Assembly: GCA_024180945.1 (NCBI GenBank)
Contig: JAKSGN010000023.1
Span: 806,001 to 870,000, forward strand
DNA: 64,000 nucleotides
Source: Macrophomina tecta
Lineage: Eukaryota; Ascomycota; Dothideomycetes; Botryosphaeriales; Botryosphaeriaceae
Reading direction: 5' to 3'
The notes under the pieces were generated by a model. The model worked only from the letters and a program-made list of their open reading frames with translations, was not told the origin of the DNA and made no database searches. This document shows, piece after piece, positions 21,863 to 33,077 of this stretch (position 1 is the first letter of the stretch; every line of letters starts with the position of its first letter). The position numbers were made by a program, and so were the translations under genes.

Positions 21863-22635
21863 GGCGATGAATGGTATTATGAGTGTAGGTTTTAATCGAG
21901 TCAACTTCTCTGTTTGATTGAAGCAGCGCGGCGCGTTTATGTACTCGGCACTAGGCGCTCGGCCTGAATATTTATTTCTCCTCAAATCTATAAACGCTCC
22001 GGTGGTCTATCCTGCCCAAGTGACGCCTGTTTTATTCCTTCCGCGTTCACAACATTTCAGTGTAGAATTTTCGAACTGTCCAAGCAAAGCTCTATAATAT
22101 TGCCTACGTATAGATGGTCGCAGCACGGCTTGTGCCAACATTGAGTGGCGGTCAAAAGTGCCTCGAAGCAGGAGAGAAAATGGTGAGAAGTGCAGTAGGC
22201 GGACCCAATAAAATATTTCGGTTGGCACAATGCGAGCTCTTCCCGGCAAGCAAAATAATGTCAGCGAAGTAGGAGGAAGATGTCTCACGTAACTAGTAGA
22301 TATATGCTGGACTCCATGACCGGCCATCAAGTTCAAAAATGCCGCTGCTCCATGGAATTATGTTGGTAATGCTAAATAAATACCCATATTGCTGAACAGA
22401 AACGTGTTGGCCCAAAGCGGCAGTAAAATTTCATAACTAATACGAGGCAAATCATAGCTTGGGTGAAGATAAATAATGTAGAAAGTGCAAGAGCCGGTTG
22501 CTGAACCAAAAAAAAAAAAAAGAAAGCGGAAAACGAATATGATTGGGCGATGCTCGTTGACGGTTTTCTTTTCTTATGGATACGCAATGCCACAGTCTCG
22601 GAACCTGAATACAACTTGCGCCAGGGGGAAATACA

Positions 22636-23283
22636 TCAAGATAAAACATCTGGAGGCACGTTTATGAAATGCCTACATGATGGACACTTGACCCACCGCG
22701 CGCGGAGAACGGGTCGCAAGAGAACCTTTGACTGCTCGAGAACACCCCTCAGATGAGCGCCCGCCTTATCGACACGTATTTCCTGGAACGCCTGCGCTGC
22801 CTCGAGAAATAGTGCATAATCCCTTTCCGCAATCATGCCGGTTGACCTCTTGTTTATAATTTCCATAACGACGTCGTGGGAAAGGGGTTGCTTCAGCCTT
22901 CTTACGTCCGTGAAACCATCCTTGCTTGCTTCGGCGAGATACTGGAGCAATTGAGTTATAACGGCAGTTTTATAGTCGTCCCTAATCCATCGATCGGCGA
23001 TGTATTCCCGGAGCTGGCTATAAACGTGTATAAATCCATTGTCAAAGTAGAAAATGCCATTCCCGTCAGTTATTCCAGAGAAGTAATTGATGGGAATATA
23101 AAACACGCTCTGGCTGTTTATGGAAACAGCTGTCAAAGCGAAGACCGCCAGAACTTGATTCCGGATATCTGATCCTAGCTGATTCTCCGCTAAGTCAACG
23201 ATTGTTGAATATACCTGCTCCGCATCTTCATCAGAGAGTCGGTCGGGGTAATCTCTATGAAATAAGCCAAGCCTAGATAGTAA
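22636..23283 (-). CDS. Hypothetical protein, 5' end missing
   Basis: The minus-strand frame is open from 23283 (after a TAA) to the stop at 22636, about 215 residues. There is no ATG in the first three quarters, so an upstream exon is likely; a possible acceptor (CTATCTAG) is at about 23272. The sequence looks like a folded protein (RDYPDRLSDEDAEQVYSTIV, REYIADRWIRDDYKTAVI) and ends with a CxxC (WVKCPSCRHF). The C-terminal layout loosely recalls fungal BTB proteins such as the one at 1800-2844, but no BTB core is visible. It may be a broken gene. Confidence 0.4.
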   Translation of the reverse strand, partial: LLSRLGLFHRDYPDRLSDEDAEQVYSTIVDLAENQLGSDIRNQVLAVFALTAVSINSQSVFYIPINYFSGITDGNGIFYFDNGFIHVYSQLREYIADRWIRDDYKTAVITQLLQYLAEASKDGFTDVRRLKQPLSHDVVMEIINKRSTGMIAERDYALFLEAAQAFQEIRVDKAGAHLRGVLEQSKVLLRPVLRARWVKCPSCRHFINVPPDVLS

Positions 23284-24899
23284 TTAGCAGCGTGGCGATA
23301 TCTAAATAGGAAGCATGAGAACACACGCTTCGTGTACTGTAGTAGCCTCAGGAAAACTTTCTAATAGTGTGCGTTCTAGAAATTCGTCCGAGTCAAGTTG
23401 CGGAACAAAAATGGGTTTCTTCAACTTGTGAGTAGATGATATGCTCATATCCGCTATTCGCACGCTGAAAAGAATCAAGACAAAAGAGCGATGACCACTT
23501 GCACATACGGTTTTTAATATATATACATATATATCTGTGTGTGCCTGAGCAATAACCCTTACAACATAATCGCCTATTACAAGTAATGTTCAAATTACGT
23601 AATGTAACAGTGGCACTTATCTGAACCAGCGCAATAGTCTGTGAGAAATGAAGGCCGCCGAATTCTAGAGCCAATCTGTTGGAAGTTTCATGTGTTTTAG
23701 TAGCGTAGCTTGGTCGTAGCAGGTATAAGACGGCCCCCGCCCGCCTGCCACGGCTCATTACCAGCAATCTCATACTTCGCCCCCAATTCCAACATAACTA
23801 GCTATTCAATAGTATGGTTCTTCTGCTAGTAGCATAGCAATCTAGTACAGTGCTGACAATCATTTTATGAGCTAGTCTACTAACGGTCATCAAGTGTTAC
23901 TATGCCACTGCTAAATATAATTGTACTAGTTCATGATGCTAACCATACTGCTGAATAACAACGTATACAATATACAAGGCAGTGCAGTTTGTAAGAATTT
24001 AGGTTCTAGAAATTCGTGTCTCGCCCGTCTCTCTTTTTCAGCATCACCCAATGGTACCACAGCAAGAGCACTTTAGCAAGGATATTTCCAATCAGTATTA
24101 TCGCTCTCATCAGCGTGGGATCCCAATTGCGTGGTTCCACAAAAAGCTAAGCTTGTCAAAATCGACCCTTATCAACACCGTCTGTCTCGCCCCCCTCCAG
24201 AACGACGGTCGCTCATAGCCTCCACCAAGCGAAAATGGGTCCTTAATGATAAGAAACGCCTTGTTCCTCGATTTTTTCGAACCAACCCAAAATACACGTA
24301 CCAGAGCGATTGCCATATGGACGGAATCGGCTGATAATTTAGGACTAAGTAAGAAATTTTCTACCCCTATACCAGCGCCTGCACCATCTGTGATTGCCGC
24401 GTTCTCTCAATTCACTCTACACCGCCAACAATTCTTTTTGTTTCTGTTTAGCATCGGCGTTGCTCAGATCTCATTTCTTCGGCCGTCGCTATTCCACGGC
24501 GAATATGTCTTGTCGTCGACAGCTTTGTCACTGATCAGCACTATCTTTCGAGCGTCGCTAATTTAACTTAACAAAGCTGTGATACTCGCGAGACTGCATG
24601 AGTGGTTCTTCAGCGCCAAGATTGCGCACACTAGCATAAACCTCTGACGGTTGTATGCATTCTTTATCGCCTCAGATGCCATTAGTCTCGCAAGCCTCTA
24701 TACAGAAATATGGACGGCATCTATCGCACTCATCACTATCATACTTCTTCGGATGTCTATAGTTCCTCGGTTAAGTTGTCTTCAAATATATACTCGTATA
24801 AGCAAATCTACCTACTTGTACCCATTGAGACACGCACAATACATTATTTCTGAACGGAATACTGCTAGACTTCAGCATTTCGTATTAGTTATTTAATAT
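23284..24899. other. No gene recognised
   Basis: AT-rich DNA. Open frames are up to 126 residues (minus, 23773-23393) and have no motif or plausible gene structure. Confidence 0.35.
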
Positions 24900-25099
24900 T
24901 GACGAACCAGGAGCCCTATCATTGCCAGATCCATTACTTGATGCCTGATTCGTTTAAGCTTCCTGTTTGCCTCGTTTATGGTCTCAGATATCTATGGCCA
25001 ACGCCACCCATTATTTAAAGAAAACAATTGGAATTCGTTAGATTCACAATTTCCCAGACTGGTTACCTATTTTGAGGCTCGCATCGTTACCCGCCATCG
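24900..25099. mobile_element. MITE-like repeat, copy 2 of 3 (most diverged)
   Basis: A 200-bp relative of 3695-3890 and 30268-30462. It shares GTTTAAGCTTcCTGTTTGCCT, AGATATCTATgGCCAACGCCA and TTGAGGCTCGCA. The ends (TGACGAACCAGG and CCGCCATCG) are mutated relative to the other copies. It lies 12 bp beyond the stop of the gene at 25112-25975. Confidence 0.65.
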
Positions 25100-25111
25100 G
25101 ATAGTCATGAA

Positions 25112-25975
25112 TTAATTCATTTCGAAGTCGTCGTTACCGCAGTCCACATTGTTAGCTTCAACAACATCTCTAAGTTTTTCGTAAGCTTTTTCAATGGCCT
25201 CGGCGATAGAGTCTTCGGGTCGGTAGCGGGGAAGTTTTCCGACGAGATCTTCCATCTTGGCTATCATATCCCATAGAATTTCTGGTTCTTTTCGATATCG
25301 TAATTGCGAGACTGGAACAGGCTTAACATTGTTACTCATTCTCGCCTCAGCAAAACTTCTGTGGTCCTCGTTCCTCTCGAATCCAGAAAACCTTTGCCAT
25401 AGGAGCTTCGACACGGTCCATGATAAGTCACCCGACGACCAATCTTCCAAGTCGAAGGTGCTGGTTTTAAAAAATCTATCGAAGTGGAACTCGTCTACTA
25501 GCTCGTCTACGTACTTTTCATGCTTCTCTTTGTTGTCCTTGAATGCAATTGTCGACGCTTCTAGATCCTTCCGCACGGAATAAGCATGCAAGTAAAACGA
25601 GTACGACTGCGCTGGTATGTGATTTATCAGGCCGCTTTCCTCTACCGACTTATTGATAGAATCCAAGTCTTTTACAGACCACTCTGCGATGAATGTGTCG
25701 AGCAGGAACTCCTTTAGATAACCAAGGATGCTCTCTTGCTCCTTTTTAGAGACCTCACCGCCCTCGTCCATTCTTTCTTCCTCTCCTATCTTCTCTAGCG
25801 TCGGGGGTTTTCTTCTCGCTCCATCCGGGGCAAGACCCAGTTTACGTCGCTGATTCGGTAATCGGCCATCATTGAGCGTTCCCTTTTTAATTCGCTCCTG
25901 GTGTCGTTTTAGAACCCGGTCCTTGGTACTCGGAAGTCCCTTCACAGTCTTTCTAGGTCTAAGTTGGTAGGCCAT
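25112..25975 (-). CDS. Hypothetical charged protein (287 residues)
   Basis: A single open frame with ATG at 25975. The N-terminus is basic (MAYQLRPRKTVKG, KRHQERIKKG, NQRRKLGLAPDGARRK). The rest is acidic and helix-rich (KEFLLDTFIAEWSVKDLDSI, SWTVSKLLWQRFSGFERNED, EAIEKAYEKLRDVVEA), suggesting a soluble nuclear protein. I do not recognise the family. The length, codon composition and lack of stops argue that it is real. It stands alone. Confidence 0.55.
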   Translation of the reverse strand: MAYQLRPRKTVKGLPSTKDRVLKRHQERIKKGTLNDGRLPNQRRKLGLAPDGARRKPPTLEKIGEEERMDEGGEVSKKEQESILGYLKEFLLDTFIAEWSVKDLDSINKSVEESGLINHIPAQSYSFYLHAYSVRKDLEASTIAFKDNKEKHEKYVDELVDEFHFDRFFKTSTFDLEDWSSGDLSWTVSKLLWQRFSGFERNEDHRSFAEARMSNNVKPVPVSQLRYRKEPEILWDMIAKMEDLVGKLPRYRPEDSIAEAIEKAYEKLRDVVEANNVDCGNDDFEMN

Positions 25976-28900
25976 AGTTACTTTACATATTCTGATGCAT
26001 TAGAAAGCTCCAAAAAAATTTCATTGGATATATACCTATATATATAATATAGGGCACATGACAATCTGACAATTGCTTCTTAGATTATCACTTGTTGGAA
26101 TTTAAGAATTATCAAGATGATCTAGCATGAGTGGTATGCATTGAGAGATGGAGGCCAGGGAGGTGCCTCTTATCCTCCTGCTACGAAGCTTAATTAATTG
26201 CATTATGAAAAGTCAACTCTTCGACTGGTTGTTACTATAGCCTAGCATACACGCTCATAATTGTGGTTTTATGAGTTTACATGAGCCGACCGGGAACGAC
26301 TCTAATTAAGAATTTTTCACGAACTTTTAATCTTAGAGTTAAAACATCCTCTTCAAGCAGACATCCTCGGACGTGCTCTTCAGCTACAAGCAGCTCTATT
26401 CTGCTGCAGCTCTTTAGATGATTCTTGCATGATTAAGAGGCGCAGAGATGGAAAGGACCCATAGGGAAGAAAAAGTTTAGGCTCGAGCACACCTTATCAT
26501 TATTGCCATCCAGGTTTCGTGATGCACAGTGCTTTATATACGCGGAGCAGCTGCGGCCCACCTCATCAACCACCAGTACTGACCTCCTCATCGGCCGATT
26601 GTTCCGCTAGTGCCATCGGAGCTTCACATATCATCCGCGGAAAAAGTGACGTTTCCAACCATTCGACAGTGCGAAAGAGTGATGCATACCGATAAGTGAC
26701 GGCGTATCGCCTGGGATGTGCTCTCCAAAGAGCGCATAGGAGCCAGCCCGAGCCGACAGCGCAGATTGAAGACAACGTGGGGACGTCAGTCTAGCCGCCG
26801 TGTTCGGCAGGAAAAACGAGTACAGACAAACGACTCGGATGAGCTGATGTCCGTAGAACCAACTCAGCTATGGCTCCTCGTTCTCGAAATTGGTGTCTTT
26901 GCCTTAACGGAGACACCTAAAGGGGAGAGGTCTGATGCGCATTCCTAGTATGTTTACAGAACAGAGCGCGGACGAGGCTGCATGCTCGGTGGTTATCAGC
27001 TGGATAACGCGATAACTGAGCAATTTCAACCACATTATGTTGGAATTTTTTGGGTGAAAAGTGATGAAATGGATGGCTGCCGGCTATCTGAAGAGGTTTA
27101 AAGGAGGGACTAGATGTAACACGTATTGTTTCCTGATCAGCTGCTCATAGCTTAATACGTGCATGGAGTTCATAGCCTTCTGTAAAAACCATCTCCAAAT
27201 GGACAATATATTTGGCCTGGACTCGCATCAATGGATGTCTCCAACAAGTCGCTATTTGTGGACTGTTAAATTGCCACTAAAAAAAAAAAAATGCTGAACT
27301 AAGCTTACGCATCAAATTGAGTAGGTTCTGTGTTTATCCGTCTCCGCTGACAGTCGTCAGGGTTAGAGTACATGAGCAGGCATATGCCGAAGGGTCGTGC
27401 ACAATATGTTGCTGCTCTCAGCTGGGTGAGAGCTTGGACTTTCGTCATGGCACGAAGGTCGCTCACCTCTTAAATTAACAGGGGGTCGATACACAAATGC
27501 TCTGAAATCCCACATCAACAGAGATTCTCATGCATGGCCTAGGATGCGTCGGGCTCAGGGGCATCAAGCAGTCTATGAGAAGATAAACTGTCGGATCTGC
27601 GGTAAGAAGAATGAGTGTAAAGTTCTGCCTGTATCTTTAAGAGAAGTGAATGGGTGTCTTTTTTCTACGTTTGATCATAGAGTAACTGTCAAGCAATATA
27701 TCCGAGGGAAAGCCTTTGACCAAGGGGTAGAGAGTGACTAAGGAAGGCATACGGTAGTGTCTAAGGAAACAAAGAGAAAGTAAATAATGGATGTAATGCT
27801 CGCGGCAGTACATATCTAGTGACGTCGATGTGCCTTGCATGGAACCAATGAGTTGATCAGGATGACAGGTCAGTTGCATTTATCAATAGCATCATCGCTG
27901 AGTTGTGCCGGTGTTAGAATGCTTCTCTGAATGTACGGAAAAGAACAACGAAGGATCTTTGGGTACGTGTTTCTTCCCGCCAATATAAAGCCTACCAAGC
28001 GGCTCAGACCTTACGATAATCATAATAGTGGAAGATCGACTGAACTTTGCCTATAGAATTGGAAAACTGCTTCTTGAGCTGAACGCCTGTCGCGGTCTAA
28101 CAAATGCGGCTTGCTGTGCAAACTATCGTGCGAAAATCCTGCATTTTTGCTCAAGTATTCCAGCGAGTAGCTTAAAATAGCTCGTAGTGTCAAACACAGC
28201 CGGACAAAGCACATATTCTCTTATCAATACACCATACAGTCCCTATGTGCCGCTAACACCTCAGTCTAGTTGTATTTGCACGTGTTAAATATTGAAGTAT
28301 TGTTTTGCTTGTCATGCGTGTTTACTGGAAGATTTTCAAATTAATAGTGAACCAAAGTCCGGGCACTGTGGATAGTTTTACCACAAAAATGGCCAACTCC
28401 CCGCTCTAAACTATTCACCCTAGCAGTTTCAATAATTACGACGGCTTTCATTAGATAAATTAGCTCTAAATACTGTTTCTATGTATCGTGTTGGACAATT
28501 TTATTAATTAATGTCGTGGACGGTCAACAATGAAGATGCTGCCCCTTCATTAAAGATGCTACTGACGCTAATCAGCTACTGACGCTAATCAGCCACCCCT
28601 ATTGCTGTATAACGATGTGCCCGTTTCAAGAGGCAGTATACCATGTTGGTAGTTATAAGAAATGTAAAGCGCATAGGTGCTTGGGTGCAGAAAGTCATAC
28701 ACAGTAGGAGACGTGTTTGGTGAGAGTAGGCAAGCAAAAAAAAAAAAAAAAAAGAAAGAAAGAAAGAAAACAGCTAATACAATTGGGTGGCTCTGGCGAC
28801 TCTGCGTGACAATATATGAAACTCCGCTTATTACCCTATCTCTTTTGGTCATTTTCGGTCATGGCGCTGGCATGTAAGGCCTCTGGATCCTCCTGCGTAT

Positions 28901-29013
28901 TATGCTCGGGCGAAACTATCCACAAACGTTCCTGACACTTTCCAGCTACCAGTCTTTAAGTAAATAATCTGGTTTAACCTCAACTTGTGCCCTCATCAGT
29001 ACCGGAAACGACC
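25976..29013. other. 3-kb stretch without a supported gene
   Basis: Only short open frames without motifs. It contains an A-tract at 27279-27290, a perfect 17-bp tandem duplication at 28558-28591, and a long A-rich tract with GAAA units at about 28737-28769. TGTTGGA occurs at 27038 and TCCAACA at 27240, but no target duplication supports an element there. Confidence 0.35.
28558..28591. repeat. 17-bp tandem duplication
   Basis: GCTACTGACGCTAATCA occurs twice in a row without mismatch. Confidence 0.9.
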
Positions 29014-29577
29014 ATGGAACAGCTTAATCCTCCGCTCAAACACGTGTGCAATCTTCGTCTGGACGTTGCGCCGCCCCTTTCCGGAGGCGTCACCCCTCGT
29101 GGTCCCGCCTACTGGTTTGAGATTGTCGGTGGCTCTGCTGTATCAGCCGATATCGCTCCATCTACACCCACACCCGGGCCTGAATTGGAAGTGCTCCGCG
29201 GTGGCGGCGACTACGCCATTTCCAACCGAGATAGCGGTTTCCTGTCGCTGGATGTTCGTGTGGTCGCCAGAGAGAAGCTCCACGGCGATCTCTTCATGTT
29301 TCGGAACAGAGGGGTTATCCGCTTTGACAATGATAAGGTTACGCGCATCTTGAACAGCGAGCAGACGGCCACCTCTACCGAGTACGGAGAAGCGAGCATG
29401 TACGAGAGCGTCGTGTGTAACACAGCAAGTAAAGAGTATGTGTGGATGAATTTTGCCGTACTAGTCGCGGAAGGGAGGCTGGTTGTCGAAGATGGAAGGC
29501 TTGCTTCTGTCGAGCTTCGCCTCTTCAAGGTCGGCCGCGAAAGTGGGAATAGTGTTCCGTTGCCAGCACTCAATTGA
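29014..29577 (+). CDS. DUF3237 family protein (187 residues)
   Basis: Starts at the ATG at 29014 (MEQLNPPLKHVCNLRLDV). The family pattern is clear: PLKHVCNLRLDVAPP, TPRGPAYWFEIVGGS, EVLRGGGDYA, DVRVVAREKLHG, DLFMFRNRGVIRF near the middle, and a C-terminal strand (ASVELRLFKVGR). DUF3237 proteins are small cytosolic beta-barrels of unknown activity, often near catabolic genes; no such neighbours are seen. Length and frame are intact and no intron is needed. Family assignment is fairly secure and function unknown. Confidence 0.8.
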   Translation: MEQLNPPLKHVCNLRLDVAPPLSGGVTPRGPAYWFEIVGGSAVSADIAPSTPTPGPELEVLRGGGDYAISNRDSGFLSLDVRVVAREKLHGDLFMFRNRGVIRFDNDKVTRILNSEQTATSTEYGEASMYESVVCNTASKEYVWMNFAVLVAEGRLVVEDGRLASVELRLFKVGRESGNSVPLPALN

Positions 29578-30267
29578 ATCTACCGATTCTTCTATCAACA
29601 CTGCAATCCACTTATCATCACTGCAACCCACTTCGTATGAAATCAAATAGCTTACAGAGCACTCAATTTTTACTATCGTTCCTTTTTTTTTTTTTTTTTC
29701 TTCTTACGCGAGTATAGACAGGCTGTACAAAAATCAGCAAACTCACTGATTACACCGTCGAACTCGTCCTTAGTTTTGCAATTAGTTTGATTGACACATA
29801 AGAGCGTCAGACCTGCACTGCTAAATGCGCGGCGCAGCACGTTTTGTAGTCCGATAACCTTTACATGTTGCTTCAAGAGAAATAAGCGCAGTCACCACGC
29901 TCAATTTCTGAGCTTTCTGTGGTGCATGATGCTGCACCACATGTTTTCTTTCCTCTATCTTTTTTAATTTTTTTTTTTTTGGTTTTGACTTAGCATCGCC
30001 TACAAATGCCTGTTTGAAGTTGCGGTAATACAAAATAGAAGCTGGCAGCACAACTGAGACGGTTAGCCTTCTGGCTTTCCGTCCGATAGTGCATGTCACT
30101 CGTGTTCACAGTCGTATTATTGGCAGCGGTAACTATGTAAGCTTACAGATGTTAGTACAAACGGAAACGGCAATAAGTCGTGCTCCTTATCCCTTGAGCG
30201 TTCCCAATAACTGCCCCACGCCAAGATTAAATTAATGTCGCGTCCACAGCCTGCAAAAATCAAATCT
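29578..30267. other. No gene recognised
   Basis: AT-rich flank with T-tracts at about 29683-29699 and 29967-29980. Confidence 0.35.
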
Positions 30268-30462
30268 TGATGGAACATGAGCCCAATCGTTGGCTGATCA
30301 ATGCCTTATTGCCTGATTTGTTTAAGCTTTCTGTTTGCCTCGGTTATAGTGCTAGATGCTTATAGCCAGCGCCACTTATTTGGTAGTAGCGAACAACCAG
30401 AATTCATCATCAGTTTCGCGGACTGGTTCCCATTTTGAGGCTCGCAGGATCATGCACCATCA
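30268..30462. mobile_element. MITE-like repeat, copy 3 of 3
   Basis: A 195-bp unit that begins TGATGGAACATG and ends CATGCACCATCA. It is closest to copy 1 (3695-3890): the first 60 bases are nearly the same. Confidence 0.75.
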
Positions 30463-31041
30463 GGTGGGCGCTGTGTTGACCCCACAGAGTAACATCGGCA
30501 GTCGCCTGCGGTAACGGGTGTGAGAAAACTGCGCAGCAGATAGACATGTTTAACACCCAGCTGATAGCAATATAACAACAATCACAGCAACTGCAGAAGC
30601 GTTAAAATATGCTAAGCACCTATTATTCTATGCTGCTGTCGGAGTTCGTGGGGATGCAACAGACGATTAATGAGTGACTTGATTACCTTGCATGGAGGCG
30701 CCCGTGGGGCTGATCCCAAGACGTCCCAGGATGAATGATAAGCTAGTTAATGAAGTATCTGATGACTGATAAGGGAGGTAGCTGAGCTCGTCTTCATAAC
30801 ATTATAACCTCAAGGGGCGAGCTACGTGCAAGCCTCCTTCGTCAAACGAGTAGGCCATGAAGGGTAATGTTATTCTTATGACACATGGACGGATCGGTGC
30901 TCAGCCTTCTGGCCCGGCATACAAGGATGCGTAGTAGAGCCAGGGATGAGAAAAAAGCCTTAAGACGAGGCAGACAGTGCTAGCCATACAGCCGAGCCAC
31001 ACGGTTCCAGTCATGGAGTTTGCGGTAAATGAGTCAGCCTA
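30463..31041. other. No gene recognised
   Basis: No open frame of note and no repeat partner seen in the window. Confidence 0.35.
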
Positions 31042-31438
31042 TCAGTCCCGCCTGTATTGAAAGCATCTATCTAGCATTTGGAGATAATACGAAGGCGGCG
31101 TGAAGTAAGTGATTATCCCTAATATGGCCTGCGGCGCCCAACAGTTGAAGCAAGCCGTATACTGGTCGAAATCCCGCTTGGCCGCCCTCCACCGCGCCCC
31201 AAGACTGCCTCCAGCCTCGCTGTCCCAGTGAGAATGCGTGGCCGTCGCTGCCGCAAGCAACTCAACGCAGCGCCATGGCCGTGAGTCGCCGTACTTTTCT
31301 GAAAACTACCTATAGGATCATCTTTTCTAATCGTTAGATCAAATTTATCATCTGCTAATGCTTACTCACCTGTCGGTCCGTCTCGCCGCTCGAACTCGAA
31401 TTGATTCCCTCCAGCATCTCCTGGGTAACAGTCCCCAT
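31042..31438 (-). CDS. Hypothetical two-exon fragment with CxxC motif
   Basis: Proposed exons 31438-31370 and 31293-31042 (106 residues). The first ends at CAG/GTGAGT and the second starts after a weak acceptor (AAAAG). The spliced product contains YGDSRPWRCVELL, then WRAAKRDFDQYTACFNCW, a Cys-rich pattern of the kind found in larger fungal proteins, probably truncated here. The last 30 residues look non-native. I cannot name the family; it is probably a gene fragment carried by a repeat. Confidence 0.3.
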
Positions 31439-31839
31439 TTCTCGAACTCATTCGACACAAATATCTCTTTCATTACGAATCGAATCTAATGCATCGTTTT
31501 TCTCCCCACTGATCACCAATTCTATTTGCTGCTGTGCTCCGTAAATTAGAACATCGTAGGTGCCATCGTCATCCATGACCTTTCTCACAAATATTAGAAG
31601 TTTTTTCGTGGATGATGGGCTCTATCACTACTGTAAGGGTATGCTGATCGACTCTGTATTGCTCCGTACTAGATTGCGAAGTTTCCGAAGCGTGGTCTCG
31701 TTGGGCTTCTAGGCAGTATCTGCAAATCATAAAACGTAAAACTTGCTGTAGCAGCGCGTCCTCAGCGAGAATACCCTGATTATCACGCCCCCGTCCCGGA
31801 AAAGTTACCATCCAGCGCCAGGTCCACGCGTCAACTGCA

Positions 31840-31989
31840 CCTAAAATTCCAAAGGAGTCGACTCTGGATGATACTATCGATCTAATAGGCGTTATCACCG
31901 AGTGGAACAAAGCGCTCACCGAAAAGAAAGAGGTCATAGTGGAGCAGGCGCAACGTTATACGACATTAATCGAAGAAATGTTAAGGTGA
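31840..31989 (+). pseudogene. LINE ORF1 relic
   Basis: The plus frame reads IPKESTLDDTIDLIGVITEW then LTEKKEVIVEQAQRY. This matches the ORF1 of the LINE at 33078 onward (IPSDSTLDDVISLLNVIV, LTERNEELAEQVAR). It ends in TGA at 31987-31989. It is more diverged than the relic at 4200-4607. Confidence 0.55.
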
Positions 31990-32945
31990 CAGGAAGACGG
32001 CCAAGAAAGCAGAAGCCACGATGTTGCCAACGACGATAAGCAATGAGCCCCTTCTCCAAGTATCTTCATCCAGCGAATGGAAAAAAGTTTAATGATGGAT
32101 TCCTCACAGTTAAGTAGACGGTATTCCGTTTGCATCCGTAGACTGCGAGAGCCCATCGACGGAATGCCTTTATCCGAGGTCAGAAACAAGTCTCTGAAGC
32201 TGGGTCTGAATGCCATTGGCGGTAACGGTTACTTCAGATTTCTCATTGGCAACTAAACTTTTATACGATGAACAAGCTGGCGAAAAGAACCCACCTTCTC
32301 CGAGCCTGCGCATCGCCCTTGCGATGGCTTCGTAGTCAACTGATTCGTTCATGGCAGCAACGATGGCGCCGATGAGCTTAGATATTCATTAGCCGGTGAT
32401 TCCGCACTTGCTCATCCAACGAAAAGTTTACCCTGTGGTCGTCATCCGCTGTCCACCCATTGTCGCCTTCATTGCCACCGTCGTCACCGTCCGTAGCCCG
32501 TTCATGAGACTGGCCTTGCAGTGCAACCCAGGCGCGCCGCAGCTCATCGTCCCGATGGCTCCGGTCCGACATTATCTCATCCAGGTCGAACTTCATGATC
32601 GCATGAGTCGCTGTCTCGTATTGTAGGTGAGAATTCGTGGGTCCTACACCAAAGCGGGGCACAGGTTATACCAAGACTATTTAGAACGGGCAATGCCCCG
32701 TGCGCGCCCCTCTTCCCCCTCCCCCCACCTGGGGACATCCCCCCATTAGGGCAGTAGCGTTAGGGCACGCCCAACAACGTAAAGAACCTCAGGTGTATCT
32801 GTGAGAGGTGAAACACGATCCTTGTTGTATTGAACGCTATCTACTGGCCTGCTTAAATACGTACAAAACGGATGCACGGACATCGGTGAATATCGGTATC
32901 GGTAATATTCGGTTGACTTCGTAATATATCGCACTCTCCCGTCAC
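31990..32945. other. Unassigned region with two minus-strand open frames
   Basis: Minus frames 32662-32378 (94 residues, very acidic, contains MKFDLDEIMSDRSHRDDELR) and 32352-32170 (60 residues, MNESVDYEAIARAMRRLGEG) lie in tandem. They could be exons of one small gene or a decayed retroelement gag. I see no decisive splice sites. A C-rich stretch is at 32700-32740. Confidence 0.25.
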
Positions 32946-33077
32946 GTGATGAACTTCCTATATCATCGTTACATCAATCTCTTCGCTTCAAGAACCGCTG
33001 ACGCCTCGCAGTTCAGAAGGATTCGCACCTGGGACTCAACGAAAAGACCGCGCAAGCCCGCACAGATTGGCCTCACA

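Noticed and set aside
27038..27246. Possible LTR-like unit (TGTTGGA .. TCCAACA)
   Set aside because: The flanking 5-mers differ (CATTA against AGTCG) and there is no related copy, so the ends probably match by chance.
28737..28769. Long A-rich tract as a LINE poly-A tail
   Set aside because: No retroelement sequence precedes it on either strand, so it is treated as simple repeat.
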